A stretch of 64,000 nt of DNA from Leptodactylus fallax (Eukaryota; Chordata; Amphibia; Anura; Leptodactylidae), in assembly GCA_947044405.1 (NCBI GenBank), contig CAMRHE010000506.1, forward strand, positions 496,001 to 560,000, given 5' to 3'. Shown piece after piece: positions 45,089 through 58,546 of the stretch. Below the pieces are notes generated by a model. It was not told the DNA's origin and did no database searches. It worked only from the letters and a program-made list of their open reading frames with translations. Made by a program: the position numbers and the translations under genes. Every line of letters starts with the position of its first letter. Position 1 is the stretch's first letter.

Positions 45089-45489
45089 GGGTGATGACCA
45101 GGGCATTCCTTACAAACATGTACTCTGGTACTGGCAGAGCGTTGTTTACTGGGGGTGATAAGCGCTTCCAGAATATGGTGAGATCCGCCAATATTTATCT
45201 ATTGTGTATGATCAGCTGTACGGACGCTATTATTTTACGGACTGGAAAACTAAAATGCATATGTATTGTGCTCCCAGAGATAAGCGTGATTATGTTGTGC
45301 TAAGTTTGGTACAAGCAGCGCCTGTGTAGCCTCCAGATAACATGTGTGATAGAACAGGCAGCTTTTCCATGAACAGCTGTGGAAATGGCTGCAACTGATA
45401 CCACCAGGCTCCGCGAAAAACCTCTACAAAGAGCGCTCTTCATGTCAGCTATACTAAGATTAACCATTTCACTCAAGGGAAAGGATTTT

Positions 45490-45945
45490 CCCACTACTAT
45501 AACCAGATTTAAACTTTGTAGACAATAAAAAGTTAAACATTTTTGCAAATATAACTAATTAGAAATTTTGCAGCGTTTTAGAGATTTTCTCTAACCATCT
45601 AAGTGTTGACAGTCTGTTGTCTTGATTGGTTGTCAATGGATACGACCATGAATACAGGAACTTTCTATGGTCTGGGACTTGTCAGATACCCAACCAACTT
45701 AAACAAGCAGTGAGATCTGCCAGCAGCATGGTATAGAGCAGGAGGAGCGGAGCAGAAGATGTGCAGTTTAGTGCGTATATATAACTTGTAACTTCTTCAT
45801 TTAAATTATTGATCATGCTGTGTTTAGGAGTCCAGTGGGCGGTCCTATTCAGTGACTGGCAGCTAAATGTACTGAGTAGGACCGCCCACTGGACTCCTAA
45901 GCAGAATGAACAGAGATGTATATTAATAAATTACAAGTTATACTG
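45490..45945. mobile_element. Two MITE fragments including GGAGTCCAGTGGGCGG palindrome
   Basis: 45490-45700 is one arm of the element type at 24295 (AACATTTTTGCAAATATAAC, TTTTGCAGCGTTTTAGAGAT, GGAACTTTCTATGGTCTGGG). 45778-45945 is a palindrome with TTAGGAGTCCAGTGGGCGG (45824-45842) facing CCGCCCACTGGACTCCTAA (45882-45900) and outer arms ATAACTTGTAA facing TTACAAGTTAT. The second palindrome recurs at 57495-57602. Confidence 0.65.
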
Positions 45946-47140
45946 AATCTTTTCCTACAAATCTACTGTATATATCTTACAAACCCTACGTTTACAATCT
46001 CCAGTGGAAACTCCATCGCAGTGTCCACCAAAAATCGGCAGAGGAAAAAGTCTTGCATGGCAGACACCCAACGGACCCCATTATAGTCAATGGAGTCAGT
46101 TGGACTGTGTGTAACTGCTGTTTTAGCAGTCTGTCCCTCTGATTAAGACCGTGCTCAGTATCTATTTTCAGAAAAGATATGGGTTTGGGGGTGGAAATAT
46201 TAGGGAGAGATAGACAATGACAAAACATAGCCAATCCAAGAGGATGACAGTCCAAGGAGCCAACCAAATTTTAACCAACAGTCCGACTACCTATCTATAT
46301 GAATGAGTTCGCCTTGTGGGGGCAGATGGGCTTTTTACTGTTTGGTATATGTATAATGAAGAACCTCTAATTTATGTGTGTAGTTTATAGATCATATTAG
46401 CTCATTTATAGGTGTCAATATTAAATAAAAGTTGCATTGCTGCTATATCTTCTGCTGCATGTTCTGCATTGCTATCTATCTATCTATCTTTGAAAAAGGT
46501 TACAGATGGGGCCAAAACGATGCGTTGGAATAAGGAAAAACCAGATCACTTTACTCCTGGACTGCTGCCATTTTTTACTATTTTATCTATCACCGATGTA
46601 CCTGCCCGTCTTGAAATGCCTTGTATTCCGAGTCTTCCCATGAGCAGTCCTATAGCCTTGGTGCTGGTGATACACCATCAATACTGTATGGCAGAACAAT
46701 AGACCAGTAAAGTATTCTCCATAGAAGCAATTTTTGTATCTATGTAAAGGCTTCCAAACAATGAGAATTTTCCAGAAAATCTAATACGTACCAAACACTA
46801 GACTGTTATGAAAGGTGAAGTGGCAATGTGTTTGCAGCTTTGCTGTATTTAATATGACATTGTTAGTAATAGATAAGTAAGTTTCTGTGTATCCCGCTGA
46901 GATCCTGGCAGTGAATGACCTTGTTATTTTCTCCCTGTGGAGGAAAGAGTCTGCAATGGATCACTTAACACAGTCGTGCCTGTAGACTGAACGTTCCCAG
47001 CTCTGATACCTGGCCCTTCTGTGCTAGTCCTTACACCACGTACCAGGCGGACCGCACATCCTTTATGCTCTACAACACTATAAAGCAGCAGAAGTGGAGA
47101 AGATCAAGTGTATAATCATTACTGAAACCTGCTCACAAAA
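45946..47140. other. crip2 intron 1 with MITE copy and CTAT microsatellite
   Basis: 45985-46160 is a diverged GTTCACACTAGCG-type MITE (CTCCAGTGGAAACTCCATCG, CATTATAGTCAATGGAGTC). A short (CTAT)n lies at 46470-46488. A GGGGCCAAAACGATGCGTTGG stretch (46508-46528) looks like an old repeat of unknown class. No exon. Confidence 0.5.
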
Positions 47141-47144
47141 TATA

Positions 47145-47195
<51 letters not shown>

Positions 47196-47200
47196 TTTAT
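47141..47200. repeat. (TA)n and poly-T microsatellite
   Basis: About 17 TA dinucleotides followed by about 20 T. No other feature overlaps it. Confidence 0.95.
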
Positions 47201-49689
47201 CATCATTTTTGGTTTTCTTTGTCTACAAAAAAGTATATAGAGTCCATTATGAGAAAAGTGCAGAATGGACGCAATATATTGTATTGGTGGAAGCAATACT
47301 CCACACAAAACTAATCCACTGTCCTACGCCTAGCACAGGACCTCTAGCATGGCACCGGGATTTTCTTAAGAGACTCTTGAACACCCATGTCCCACACTAA
47401 CCCAAAGACTATGTTCATACAGGTCACATTTGTATATTCCAAATTTGACGTATGTTACTAACAGAGCTGACCACTTACCTGACTCCTACATATACATGTT
47501 TGCTTAACCTGGCCAAGTGGAGCATGGGTACTGAACTGGAAGAGGGACAGGTGCTGCCCCCAATGGCTTTTTCCCCAAAAAACTAAAGAACTGGGTAGTT
47601 GAAATCCAACAACCCGATCTATATCTCCCCCAACATTGGGCAGATTTTTCAGCCAGAATAGTCAGTAGACAGGGACTCCTTGCATCACAGTGATCTATGT
47701 TGCTAACAGTCCCTGCCTGCCCGCCTGCGGCTTTATTGTCCCATACTGTTTTAGTAGACAGTAGAACCGCGAAGAGACAGGAACTCCTCACTATGAGGCA
47801 GAGTCTCAGGGTTTGACCAATATACAGACCAGATTTTCGAGCCTAGATTCCCTGTGTGCATGGGGCCTTAGACAGCAGCCAGTACTCTGCTCTGTACTGA
47901 TAAGGGACATGAACCTCGCAACAGTGTTGTCTACACGAGTCAATGTGGGCTACTTCACATACTTTGATCCCATGAAGCACTGCTTGAAAAAAAGTCACCG
48001 TACACTGCTGAGTCTCTTCAATAAGATCTGGTAACCCTCCCTGAGTTTCCAGGGACGTTGCTCTAGCTTTCCTATAACAAACCACATAACTATTTTACAG
48101 TCTGCGACATGTCGGACCATCTGCTCCTCTTTGAAGAAATCTGTTGACAGGACCTGTTAATAAGTATTAGGGTTAAGCATACATCATATATACATTACAA
48201 ATAGCAGAGTGCAGAAAGTTCGGCTCACACTCTGCTCAACTAGACATGACACTTTGTCAACATTTAACAGGAACCGCCATTCATACCCACTACCAAGAAC
48301 TTTTCAACCTCTGACTTCCAGCCCTTCCTGCCTTATATTATAACGCTGCCCGAGTGACCTAGATCTGTCCTTAGAAACATGGACTACGGACAAGAATGAC
48401 AAGTGTGACCTGAACAACTTCCACTATGAAGCTTGAACTTTTCCAGGTTGAAAATGTTTTAAGATAATGCCAAGAATGATCCAAGAACATAAAGACAATG
48501 GGGCAGATTTATTAATCCTGTGAAGCTTTTAGAAGGTGTAAACTTAGACCAGGCAGTCTGAAATGTTCCAGATTTATCACAGTGACTGATGCTGGATGAT
48601 ACATCTGGTGCATCTTTAGTCTGTCAAGTCTAAGTTTACACCCCCAATTAGTTGGTTTAGTTAGTGGAAGACTTTTGAACCCATATTTTGGAGAACATGG
48701 TCACATCTCTAGCGATGTCCCTTTCTGCTAAGCCTCCCCCCTTATCAGAGAGGGGAGAATTAGGGTCTAAGACACATAAATGTGATGCAAGGCATGTACA
48801 ACAGATTTTTTTCTGTGAAAATCAAGTCAGAATTTGGTGTATTTCGCTTAGTAAATCTGCCATTAAGAGCGTGTAAAGATTTCACAATGTCGTATTTCAG
48901 ATTCTTAAGTTCTTCATTTCTCCTTTTTGCATATGTATATAAAAGGGCTTATTTTTTGCGGTACAAATTGTACTTTAAATGGTACAGTTTAGGATTCAGT
49001 ATGATGTAACGTGAAGCTGGAAAAAAATTCTGAATTAAATCGGAATGGTATGGGATTACAAAAAGCAACAGCAATGGCCCCATTTACTCATGGGCTTTGT
49101 TTTTATACAGCATTGGCTGTGCAACAAAAATGACAATAACTATATTCTGTGGGTTGGTACGACTACAGCGACACCAAATTTATATACTTTTTGTTATGTT
49201 TTAACACCTTTGCAAAAATTAAAAAAACATTGAAAATAAAATATATTTTTACTCGGCATATTCTGACACCCATACGATTTCTGTGTATGGCCTGTGTAGG
49301 ATGTCTTTTTGTGAGGCATGTAATACGGTTTATTTTAATCATTATGGAGAAATTCTGACATTTTAATTGCTTTTAATTTCATTTATTGGGAGGCGAAAAA
49401 ATGGGAAAAAAAGGCAAAATCGGCATGGAATAAGCGTTTTTAGATTTTTTATTTTTTTTAAAGTTGAGGTATTTTAGGACACAGGGATACTTAATGTGTT
49501 CATGTTCGTTCGTATTTATTTTTTGTGTGACCTAGCCAAAGGGGAGGGTGATTTTAATTATTTTAATTTTCCTATTTTTTTGAATTTTTTACACTTTATT
49601 TTTAATTATTAAACCCTGCAGGGGGTATGAGCCTTCCTGAGCAGGTGCCATCTATAAAGTCTTAAAACAGGCATACATTTACGGCACGT
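47201..49689. other. crip2 intron 1, no gene seen
   Basis: 48500-48670 holds a GGGGCAGATTTATTAATCCT fragment, a palindromic MITE relative. 48880-49620 is AT-rich with several T and A runs. No exon or intact element. Confidence 0.45.
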
Positions 49690-50280
49690 CGGGAAGATTT
49701 AAAATGGACCTGTCACCTCTCCCATGTCTGTTTTCATAAATACTGGTTATCCCCATAATACAACAATTCTGGAGGATATTTTCTTCTAAGGCTATGTTCA
49801 CATCCATTGGAGACTCTAGAGCAGTGGTCGCCAAAAATCGCGGAGGAAAAAAAAAGTCCTGCAAACGTACTTTTCCCCAGCTGGTTTCAGTTTAAAAATG
49901 ACGGACCCCATTATAGTCAATGGAGTCTGCCGGGCTCCGTGTATAACCGTTGTTTTACCAGTCTGCCTCTCCATTGTTTGAGTACCGAACAACGAAGATG
50001 CAATGCTAGTGTGAACCTATCGTCACTCTACATTGTCCTGTTCCTCTGGTATCCCCAGTTGAAATTTAGAAATAAATTGACACCTGGATGTTACCATTCC
50101 CCTTGTCACTGGGGTGTGTCCGTACACCGTCTGATATGGTCAGCACTGATGTTACACTGTGAGAGGTGCGCCTCAAACTGGTAACACCCAGATGTCAATT
50201 TAGACATTAATTTCTGGGGGGGGGGGGTTGCTATGGCACAATGTAGCATAATAAAAAAAAAAAAAAAAAAAAAAAAAAAT
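49690..50280. mobile_element. Nested MITEs: GTTCACACTAG type inside CTCCTAGAAATTTAT type
   Basis: The outer element begins TGGACCTGTCACCTCTCCCA (49707) and has ATACAACAATTCTGGAGGAT at 49757-49776. It resumes after the insertion with CATTGTCCTGTTCCTCTGGT (50031) and continues to about 50225. The inner element (49786-50027) starts CTAAGGCTATGTTCACATCC, has CCCATTATAGTCAATGGAGT in its core and ends GCTAGTGTGAACCTATCG. The break is at the position that is continuous in the copy at 23432-23790. G and A runs (50215-50279) follow. Confidence 0.7.
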
Positions 50281-52119
50281 GGATCAGATATTTAATGGGA
50301 ATAGAAGTATTAACTAAAACATACAGGTCAGAGAGCTGACAAGTCCTCCCTGAATGTAGTATTACATTGTAGAGTACATTGTTATCCTGGTTAATGTGCA
50401 ACGGTTTGTGAATGAAAAAAGATGTCACGGCGCATTAATTTTCTGGAATGTAATTAAAAGCGGCCGCTAGATATCACACACCCACGCTCAGCAATCCGTG
50501 GTCAGGTCCCTATTTGGAAAAAATTTCAGCTAAACCGATAACAAGGATCAGTGAATGCAGCAGACGTGATTCATGGGTCCTACCTGGGCTCTGACCTTCA
50601 GGAATCAGTTCTGCAGCCTCTTAATGCCTCAGCGACCACACCGATTTACTGCATGGAGAAACTATTATTATTTCAGGTAGAAGATACTGTCAGAAAGATC
50701 TAGAAGTAGGAGCAGGAAAGCCTCAGAAACAGCTTCAAAAGAAACAGTATGGACTGAAGAGAAAGGGGAGAGGAAGCTCAGAAAGAGACTACCTATTTAG
50801 AAGCAGAGTGCTGTCTGATCTATAGAAGAACCAGCAGGGTAGCCAGCTATGTGAAGGAGTTACGCAGGTTCTACAGCAGCATATGCTAGGGATATTTTTT
50901 TTTTTTTTAATAAATATAAATTTAGAAACTAAATTGTGCAAATTCACAAAAAAAAAAAAAATCAGAGCAAGAGTTTTCATAGTATTTAAGGTTTATCAAG
51001 CAACAGGTAATACTGAACCCTGCCATGACACTAAAGATTTTCTATAATAGATTCTCCAGTGTCAGGCCTCTAGATTCTAGATTACATTTTTGTCAAATGT
51101 ACAATTTTAAGAGTCCCATTATCTATATTATATATTATATATTATCAGTCTCTTACAAACTTAATATAAAAATGTACACAGAGGCATTAATATTATCTGG
51201 TCCGCTAGCTTGACAAGAGGCCATAAATAAATGCCTATAGCAGAATGTTCTCACTCATGAATACTACGGCTGCAAAGCAATAATTGCAAACTAGTTTTCC
51301 GTTTGCCTTTTCTGTTTTTGTTATTTCTATTTTTCGGCAGCAAAAAAAAGGGAGGAAACAGAAATCAGAGAGATTAACAAAAAAGAATGGAGCCAGCAGC
51401 GTACAGGAAATAAACACTTCTTCTGCCATCATTAGGCTCCATTTTCAGGAAAAAAGCGCCGCTGATCACAATACCTTATTGTACAAATGTATACACAGCC
51501 GTGGCAAAGTTTAAACAACTCCAAACAATCTGACTTTGGAGAACTTCAGACACAGGCTTCCTGCATTATACATGGTCTTCAGCTATTAATGGAACTGGAT
51601 ATAGCTCTGGAAGTAGTGAGAGGATTGTACCCGTCACACGGTAGTACTACACTTCACTACATAGTCACACATATCATATATCACTCATCTTTTGTACGTG
51701 CAGTACCACAAATCCACATACAGGACTCCCAGAAGTACTCCATGCCTCATAACCCTGTGCCTGGTTGTAGTCTATTTGGGGGTGTTACATGTATATGGAT
51801 GTGTAGGGCTACACAGCAACTTTAGTTGCACAACATAAAGTTTGTCATGTCGCACAGTGACATTGGTTGTGGTTGCAACACACAACATGATGCAAATCCA
51901 ATTCGACATTTGCAAAAATCCAAACCTGCTGGATTGCTGGTTGCAAATCACATGTTACTTTGCAAGCATAGACTCCCAACGCACCCGACTATATAATCAA
52001 TGCGATCCGCCTCTCCGTTGTTCTGGTCCTCCGACAGGCCAGAACGCCGAGATCCATCTAGTATAAAAGAATCATCCCTCCAAAGCCACCTTAGACTGGG
52101 TCCATACAGGGCATAATTG
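50281..52119. other. crip2 intron 1, no gene seen
   Basis: No element ends or exon are recognised. T and A runs are at 50897-50909 and 50948-50961. A 112-codon open stretch at 51487-51825 has no recognisable domain. Confidence 0.4.
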
Positions 52120-52325
52120 TAATATATAAGGAGTTTGTATGTTCTCCCCGTGTTTGAGTGGGTTTCCTCCGGGTACTCCGGTTTCCTCCCACACTCCAAA
52201 GACATACTGATAGGGAGTGTAGATTGTGAGCCCTATATGGGACAGTGACTGACAATGTCTGTAAAGTGCTGTGGAATATGATGGCGCTATATAAGTAAGC
52301 CTAATAATAATAATAATATTATACG
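52120..52325 (+). repeat. SINE/LINE-derived repeat
   Basis: Body GGAGTTTGTATGTTCTCCCC then GTGGGTTTCCTCCGGGTACT and CCGGTTTCCTCCCACACTCC; tail AAAGTGCTGTGGAATATGAT then GGCGCTATATAAGTAA and an (ATA)n end. A shorter copy is at 56578-56712 and a head fragment at 63535-63625. The body is a widely spread vertebrate retroelement sequence; the exact family is not assigned. Confidence 0.7.
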
Positions 52326-54429
52326 GTAGCAGCACCATCCACGCAATGAGCTAAGATCCTGCAAAGCAAGTGGTCTAGGTTATGTGAATCTGTCTTCTTT
52401 CACACTATTTTTTTGAGCTGGTAAAAATCATGAAATTTACACACCTTTTACAAGACTTTTATAAAGGAGGACATGTCATTTACTGATCGGGTTCTGACCT
52501 ACTGGCCCAATATTGATTACTAATATAGAGTAAAGGGGGCCATGCATATAGTCATGGCTGTCTAGGCACGGCGCATATACTGTAATTTATCCCCACTCAT
52601 TCTGTCCGTCTCATGATGGTGTCATGGCGTTCAGACTCCCACGAAGTGATGGCATACTGCCCTGACACATACAAGATCAACTCGTAATATGTTAAAGTAC
52701 AAAGTTAAGCAACCCATACCCTAGTCATTGTAGACATTTTCTCCTGACTGTTGGCACCTCATTGTGACAAGTGACAGACCAGCCCCAATGGTCAATTGTA
52801 AAAATCTATTGTGACTTCTTCAACATTCACAGCTTCCATCCCAATAAGGCTTCTGTTTTAGGATCCACTTTTAATATATTGACATGGACAGCGTAACAGC
52901 TCTTAGACAACTACAACTCCCAGCAAGCCCTGTCAGTCTATCAGTTTACAGCCATCAGCTTCAGCGTTACAGTGATATCCTAATATGTACTGTATTTACC
53001 AGTCCTGGTAATGACCTTTCTTGTACACGCAGCCTTGTCCCCAAATGTACTCGGACGGATCCTTTCTGCACCGGTGACAATCTCCTGCTTTCCTCCTCGG
53101 TGGACACATAATAGGTTTTTAGTAAAGTTCTCTATAACCTTCATAGCCGGCTCATCTATCCTTTCCTGATGTCAAAGGAAGTCACAGGTAGAGATTCTAA
53201 CCTTTAGATGTCCGCTGATATTAGAAATGTAATTGACTGCCCATCTTTATATACATGACCCCTTGAATACCATGTAAATCATTCATGTCGCTTACGCCGC
53301 TGACCTAATTGTCGACTTGCATTAGTCTTTATGAGGATCAATAAGCGTCATCCTGTGTGCATTAAACTAAACGTTGAAGGCTTTTACTGTATTGGAAAAG
53401 CCATAAATTTCTCTCGCCACAAGTTTATTGTCTCTCGTGCAAATTGTGTAAAGCCTTAGACCTTGGTTTTATGCGCATTAAATATAGCACTACATTCACT
53501 TATTAAAAATGTCACATTATTGACTACTATAATAAAGTAACTGTGCACTGCATTGGCGCAGCATCGGCCAGTTCTGCTGCCCCCAATGTTTACAATGCTA
53601 GCAGCTGAATGTGGGAGGAGACAATTCTTCGCTCAGGTCTTGTGCTGGGAGATCACAGAATCAAAATTGTATATCACTATAGGCACAGGCACATATATCG
53701 GAGCACAGGTTATGTGTAGCATATCACACCGGCCAGCACAGAGGGTCCAGTTATATCCCAATCTTTTAATACAAGCATTAATAGCAGTAGGGAGTCATTA
53801 AACCATCTATAGGCTGCCCCCTGTACCCACAGAATAGCCATATGAATAGCCAAACATAGCCAGCCCCCTAGATTCTGCTATCCACAACATGGATGGGAAC
53901 AAAACTGTTCAACAGTGGTTTCAGGTATAGCGTTTTTAGGAAAAATACGGAATTTTCTGCCAAAAAAATGCCATGGCCATATGTTAGCTGTAGACGGTCG
54001 GGAATTATTGACACTGTGATTTTGGAATCACTATAAACTGCGATTTTTATTTGTGGTGCATTTTTTTGGGTCCAATTTTTTTTTTTTATGTTAACCCATA
54101 GACATTACTATAGGAAAACAACACTAAAAGTAAAACTGAGGTCATACATGTGTGAGGAAATAAACCTTGTAATAAAACCCCCAAAAACCTGCCGCAAAAA
54201 AGTCTGAAGGAAGGAAGTCCAAGGTACAGTAAATATATCAATGGGATCCCATTTACCTGTCAAAGCCCTAAAGAGTGCCTTTTGACCTCCGTTGGGACGG
54301 TATACATTGGTACACGTTTTCCTTTGTGCTACAGAATAACATAGTAGACAATGATATTTCATAGAGGAGCATCCAGTATAAGAAATGTATGGGCAATGTA
54401 TGCTTATATAGTAGCATACACTGGAGACA
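52326..54429. other. crip2 intron 1, no gene seen
   Basis: Mostly unique-looking sequence. T-rich and A-rich stretches near 54050-54090. No exon or intact element. Confidence 0.4.
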
Positions 54430-54650
54430 TCTGTAAGGTTACGTTCATATCGGCGCCGGAGGACTTTTTTCCTCTGCTGGATTCAGTTTATAAATATGAG
54501 AGACACCCAATGGACCCCATTATAGTCAATGGGGTCCGCCAGGCATTGTGTGTAACCGATGTTTTAGTGGTCCGCCTCTCCATTGTTCAGGTGCTCCAAT
54601 GGTCCCAAACAACGAACAGCCAGCGCTAGTGTGAACCTAGTGTCAAGCTG
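54430..54650. mobile_element. Palindromic MITE, GTTCACACTAGCG family
   Basis: Left end GTAAGGTTACGTTCATATCG; right end CGCTAGTGTGAACCTAGTGT. The core has GGACCCCATTATAGTCAATG then GGGTCCGCC. Same family as 35067-35282 and 49786-50027. Confidence 0.65.
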
Positions 54651-55514
54651 TATGTGTCAGGAAATCGTGAACTGGGGGTCAATTTTGGGTGGTTAGAAAA
54701 AAGTTACCAACTTCAACTCTGGCTTCAAAATAAAATGATTAGGTTTCATTATATTATACAATTATTAATATCATATAATTATTTAGATACATAGTTCTTA
54801 CATATTACTTTCGTAAGAAGTCACCCTCTAGTCTTTCATGAATTAGAGGAGCTCTTCTGGAGTCTTGTCTGACTATGGCTGTCAGCCTACTGACTGCAAT
54901 ACCTAACGACAATGACGCTCGATGGACCGCACTGACTTATACTGGGGTCTATTGGGTTACATCATATAACCAGGAAATAGAGGCACGGCATGCCGCACTA
55001 TTTTTCCTGTCAAAAATGACACAATCCAGCAGAGATTCCAAGTAAGGAAACAAGTTTCAAAAAGTTATGTCAATCGTCTTCTGCTCCGTCACCAAAAATG
55101 AAAAGATGTGTCGTAATGCTGAAATATAGTTTCTAGGAATCAGCTCATATATCAGATGTAACTACACCAGGGTCATATCAGACATGTAATTTGGAGAGAC
55201 ACAGAGATTAATTGACAAAATTACAGCTTTTATGTACTCTTAGCTGGAAAGTCAATAACCACTTATGGTTTACAGGCACGAGACACGAAAACAGAGGTTG
55301 CTGGCGGGCCGGCTATAGCACCTATAATTACCCTAATGAGGTATAAGTCATTATACAAGTATCTACAAAGTGGAAAAACAAGCGCAAGAACCACCAGAAT
55401 TCTGCAACACCTATGTAATACATTTTTAGGCTGGCTCTCTACACTGCAGCAGGGTTCGGGTGGCTCAGGTGCCCGATTCATTTCGGGTCAAACAAGTTCG
55501 GATAGAACCAGAAG
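54651..55514. other. crip2 intron 1, no gene seen
   Basis: No exon found. 55445-55510 contains CAGGGTTCGGGTGGCTCAGG and TTCGGATAGAACC, probably the outer part of the repeat that continues after 55515. Confidence 0.4.
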
Positions 55515-56098
55515 TGAAATTATTATACTATGGGGTTACTCCATACCCCAGGTTAGGCCCGGTTCACATCTGCGTTCGGGTTTCCGTTCGGGAAGTGCGC
55601 TTGGGGACCCCTCCCAACGGAAACCTATATGCATAAAAAGCGGTTTACCTGGGAAACCTGCGGACCCCATAGACTATAATGGGGTCCGTGTGGTTTCCGC
55701 ACGAAACATGCTTGCAGCACTTTCCTCTCCGCTTGCTTCGTGAAACCGAGCGGAAACCGCACGGACCCCATTATAGTCTATGTATACTCTACTCCCCAAA
55801 CGGAACCTGAACGCAGATTTGAACCGGGCCGTATAAAAGGTGGAGGCCCAGGGGAGATGTAAAAAAATTAAAAAATCATTTATACTCACCTTCCCTCACC
55901 TCTTTTGGGCCTGTTTGTGGCATCCAATGCTCTCTCTTGGCCTCCCTTCGGTGACAGTCAGCGTGCCCATGTGATCGCTGTGGCTCAATGACAAGCCTCA
56001 GCAGTGACCTAGGGCGCATGATGTCATCAGGAGAGCGCCGAACGCTGTGAGGAGGCCAAAAAGAGGTGAGGGAAGGTTTGAACAGAGTATAATAATTT
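55515..56098. mobile_element. Hairpin module with nested GTTCACATCTGCG MITE
   Basis: The outer sequence starts AAATTATTATACTATGGGGT, continues after the insertion with GGAGGCCCAGGGGAGATG, AAATCATTTATACTCACC, and ends AACAGAGTATAATAATTT (56080-56097). It is the same module as 15308-15650. The inner MITE (55554-55831) starts TTAGGCCCGGTTCACATCTG and ends CAGATTTGAACCGGGCCG, with inverted GTTTCCG and GGACCCCAT(A/T) segments. The module's TACTCACC...GAGGTGAGGGAAGG pair also forms an inverted structure. Confidence 0.65.
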
Positions 56099-57494
56099 AC
56101 AGTAATGCATGTCACGATGGCTATTTTTGGTCATCCAAGACAAGTCCCCAATTGTTCAGTTTCATTAAAAACCAAACAATTTGGTATAGTTGGGTCAAAC
56201 CTAGCTTGTGAAGCAGCTCACCCATCTCTACTTTTCACTAAAGTGACACGAGTGGAGTAAAAAGGTGGAACAGTAGCAATTTTTGGCATGGGCCAAAAAA
56301 ATATTACATTCACACTACAAAAATGGTATAAAAACTCTATTACATTCTGCCCACCACAGTCTTTTTGTGGCAGTCTTGAATGCAGCTTTTTGAACCAAAG
56401 CCAGGAACGGATATAGAAGAGAGTAAAAGTTTCAGTCTTACCTTTATATTTTTCCTTCTTCTGATACCCACTTCTGGCTTTCTCTCATAAAACTGAGTCA
56501 AAACTAGCACAAAAACAGTGGGGAAGAAGAATTACTCTTTACACTCTTGGCTTTGGATGAAAGTGGGGAATGCGGTGGTGTAGGTTTCCTCCGGGTACTC
56601 CGGTTTCCTCCCACACTCCATAGACATACTGATAGGGAATTTACATTGTAACACAAGTGAGCCTATCTACAAAGTGCTGCGGAATATGTTGGTGCTATAC
56701 AAGTAAAATAAATTCAGAAAAAAAAAAAAAAAGCAGGTTTTTAGCAACGAGGTCCTACTAAATAGGAACGAGGTACGACACAACCTAACAAATGATCAGA
56801 TTTTCGCTAAAACTGTGGAAAGTTAGGGTTTCTATTAAAAGAAGACAGGAAATTTGTTCTTTTCCAGAAATGTATAAATAGGATTTTTTTTCGAATGGGT
56901 TGGGTAAACTTCATGAATCTCATGGGATGCAGCCTGCATATTTCTGGTGTTCTCCATCTGTGTAAATGTGGGACTCTTTGGTTTAGGGGCACTTTACAAG
57001 CTCTGGGGCATATTTACTATTGGTGCAACATGACCTTGGCGTAAATGTGCGGGGAGAAAATTGTCAATTTTTGTCGCAAAGGGATGTGGATTCACATGAA
57101 GGGGGTGCCAAATTGCTCCAAATTTTTGAAGTAAAATTCTGTCCAAATTAAGACAACAAATAGGGGGTATAAACTTATACAGATGCAGAGATAAATCTGG
57201 CGTATTTCCAGATCGTCTTTCTAAGTTTACACTGTCTACACACACTTTTCTATTAAAAGATGGCTGGACCATGGTAGCAAACAATCCCTCGGACCTCGTG
57301 TCCCCCTATCTCCTCACAGAATGTAAGCTTCTTCCATGGTCGTTTCAGCCGCAGAACCCGCTCCACTCACAAGGTCCATTCATCTGAGCCTCAACAGAAC
57401 GTGAAAGCCATAGCAAAAAGCCAGAGGGGAGGAAAGTGAAGAGGAATACGAAAGTCCAAATTCCTCTTGTATTTTCCACACACTGAACATACCC
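56099..57494. other. crip2 intron 1 with retroelement tail and MITE fragment
   Basis: 56578-56712 holds GTTTCCTCCGGGTACTCCGG, then GTGCTGCGGAATATGTTGGT and an A run, a 5'-truncated copy of the repeat at 52120. 57003-57290 starts GGGGCATATTTACTATTGGT and carries AAATTTTTGAAG-type inner motifs, an old palindromic repeat. No exon. Confidence 0.5.
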
Positions 57495-57660
57495 TTAGGA
57501 GTCCAGTGGGCGGGTCTTCTCAGTGACTGACAGCTATCTCTATGCACAATTATACAAGGACAAATGTCAATCACTTGTAGGACCGCCCACTGGACTCCTA
57601 AGTCCAGAATGAGTAGTGATTTACATGGATAATTGACAACTTCTACTGAATCTTTTCCCA
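57495..57660. mobile_element. Palindromic MITE, GGAGTCCAGTGGGCGG family
   Basis: TTAGGAGTCCAGTGGGCGGG (57495-57514) faces GACCGCCCACTGGACTCCTA (57581-57600). The right flank (TACTGAATCTTTTCCC) matches that of the copy at 45945, showing that the element extends beyond the palindrome. Confidence 0.7.
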
Positions 57661-58546
57661 GACGGAATATGCAACGAGTCTGCTTTCATTTCTGACAATT
57701 GCACTTATATAGGTCACAAAATAGTTTATAAAAATGACCGACACAGTAACAGTTTAGTCAGTAAGTGTTGGGAGGTAAAATACCGTGGAGATGTTACTGC
57801 TTTGAGGAGAGGATCTGACATTTTCTTGCGAGGATTTATATTTATCCAAATTGTACAGTAGTTCTGTAGCAGCTTAACAAAGCTGTGCCAGAAACCACAG
57901 ACATCATCTTGGAGAGACTGTCAGCACTGCTATTTTAAGGCTGCTTCACGTCGAAAATGAAGATGCAATTTCCAAGCATATTTAAGACAGAGCAAGTTGT
58001 CAAGTGATGGGATATATTAAAATGAAGACCGAGGCTGAAGGATAAGTCCTACGGGCTGTAAAGTGTATTCTAAGCCATGCACATATTCTGGTAAAAGGAT
58101 ATGCACAGTGCAGCTCGTACTGAGACAGACCTCATCTTGTGTATCAGAGAATTCCTCCATTTATCCTGTTATTTAATGGAGATAGAAGGCAGCAGATGCT
58201 CACATGGAAAAGTAGAACGCGAGCCGTCCCTTCTCCAACCCCCTCCAACATCTGTCCCTGCAGCTCATTGATCTCCATGTGAGTCTGGAGGCAGCGAAGA
58301 GCAGAACAGAGGACGGAGCAGTGTGTATACTGTACGCAAACTAACATACTGTATAACTGAATGTGGAGGCCAAGTACATACCATCCTGTATCCGTCCACT
58401 GCCTACAACCCGGACGGTGCTCTTAGCATTTAAAGGCTGGACTCTGGTAAATATTCTGGTGGCAAAATGGTTAAAAGTGTTAGCATTCGGATAAAATAAG
58501 TCTACATGCTTGCCAAAGGTGGCCTAAGGTGCCAAAGGTGGCCATA
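57661..58546. other. crip2 intron 1, no gene seen
   Basis: Unique-looking sequence with no exon, apart from a short tandem duplication around GCCAAAGGTGGCC/TAAGGT (58511-58543). Confidence 0.4.

Noticed and set aside
55336..55743. 135-codon open frame on the plus strand
   Set aside because: It covers the nested MITE and hairpin module; no protein family resemblance.
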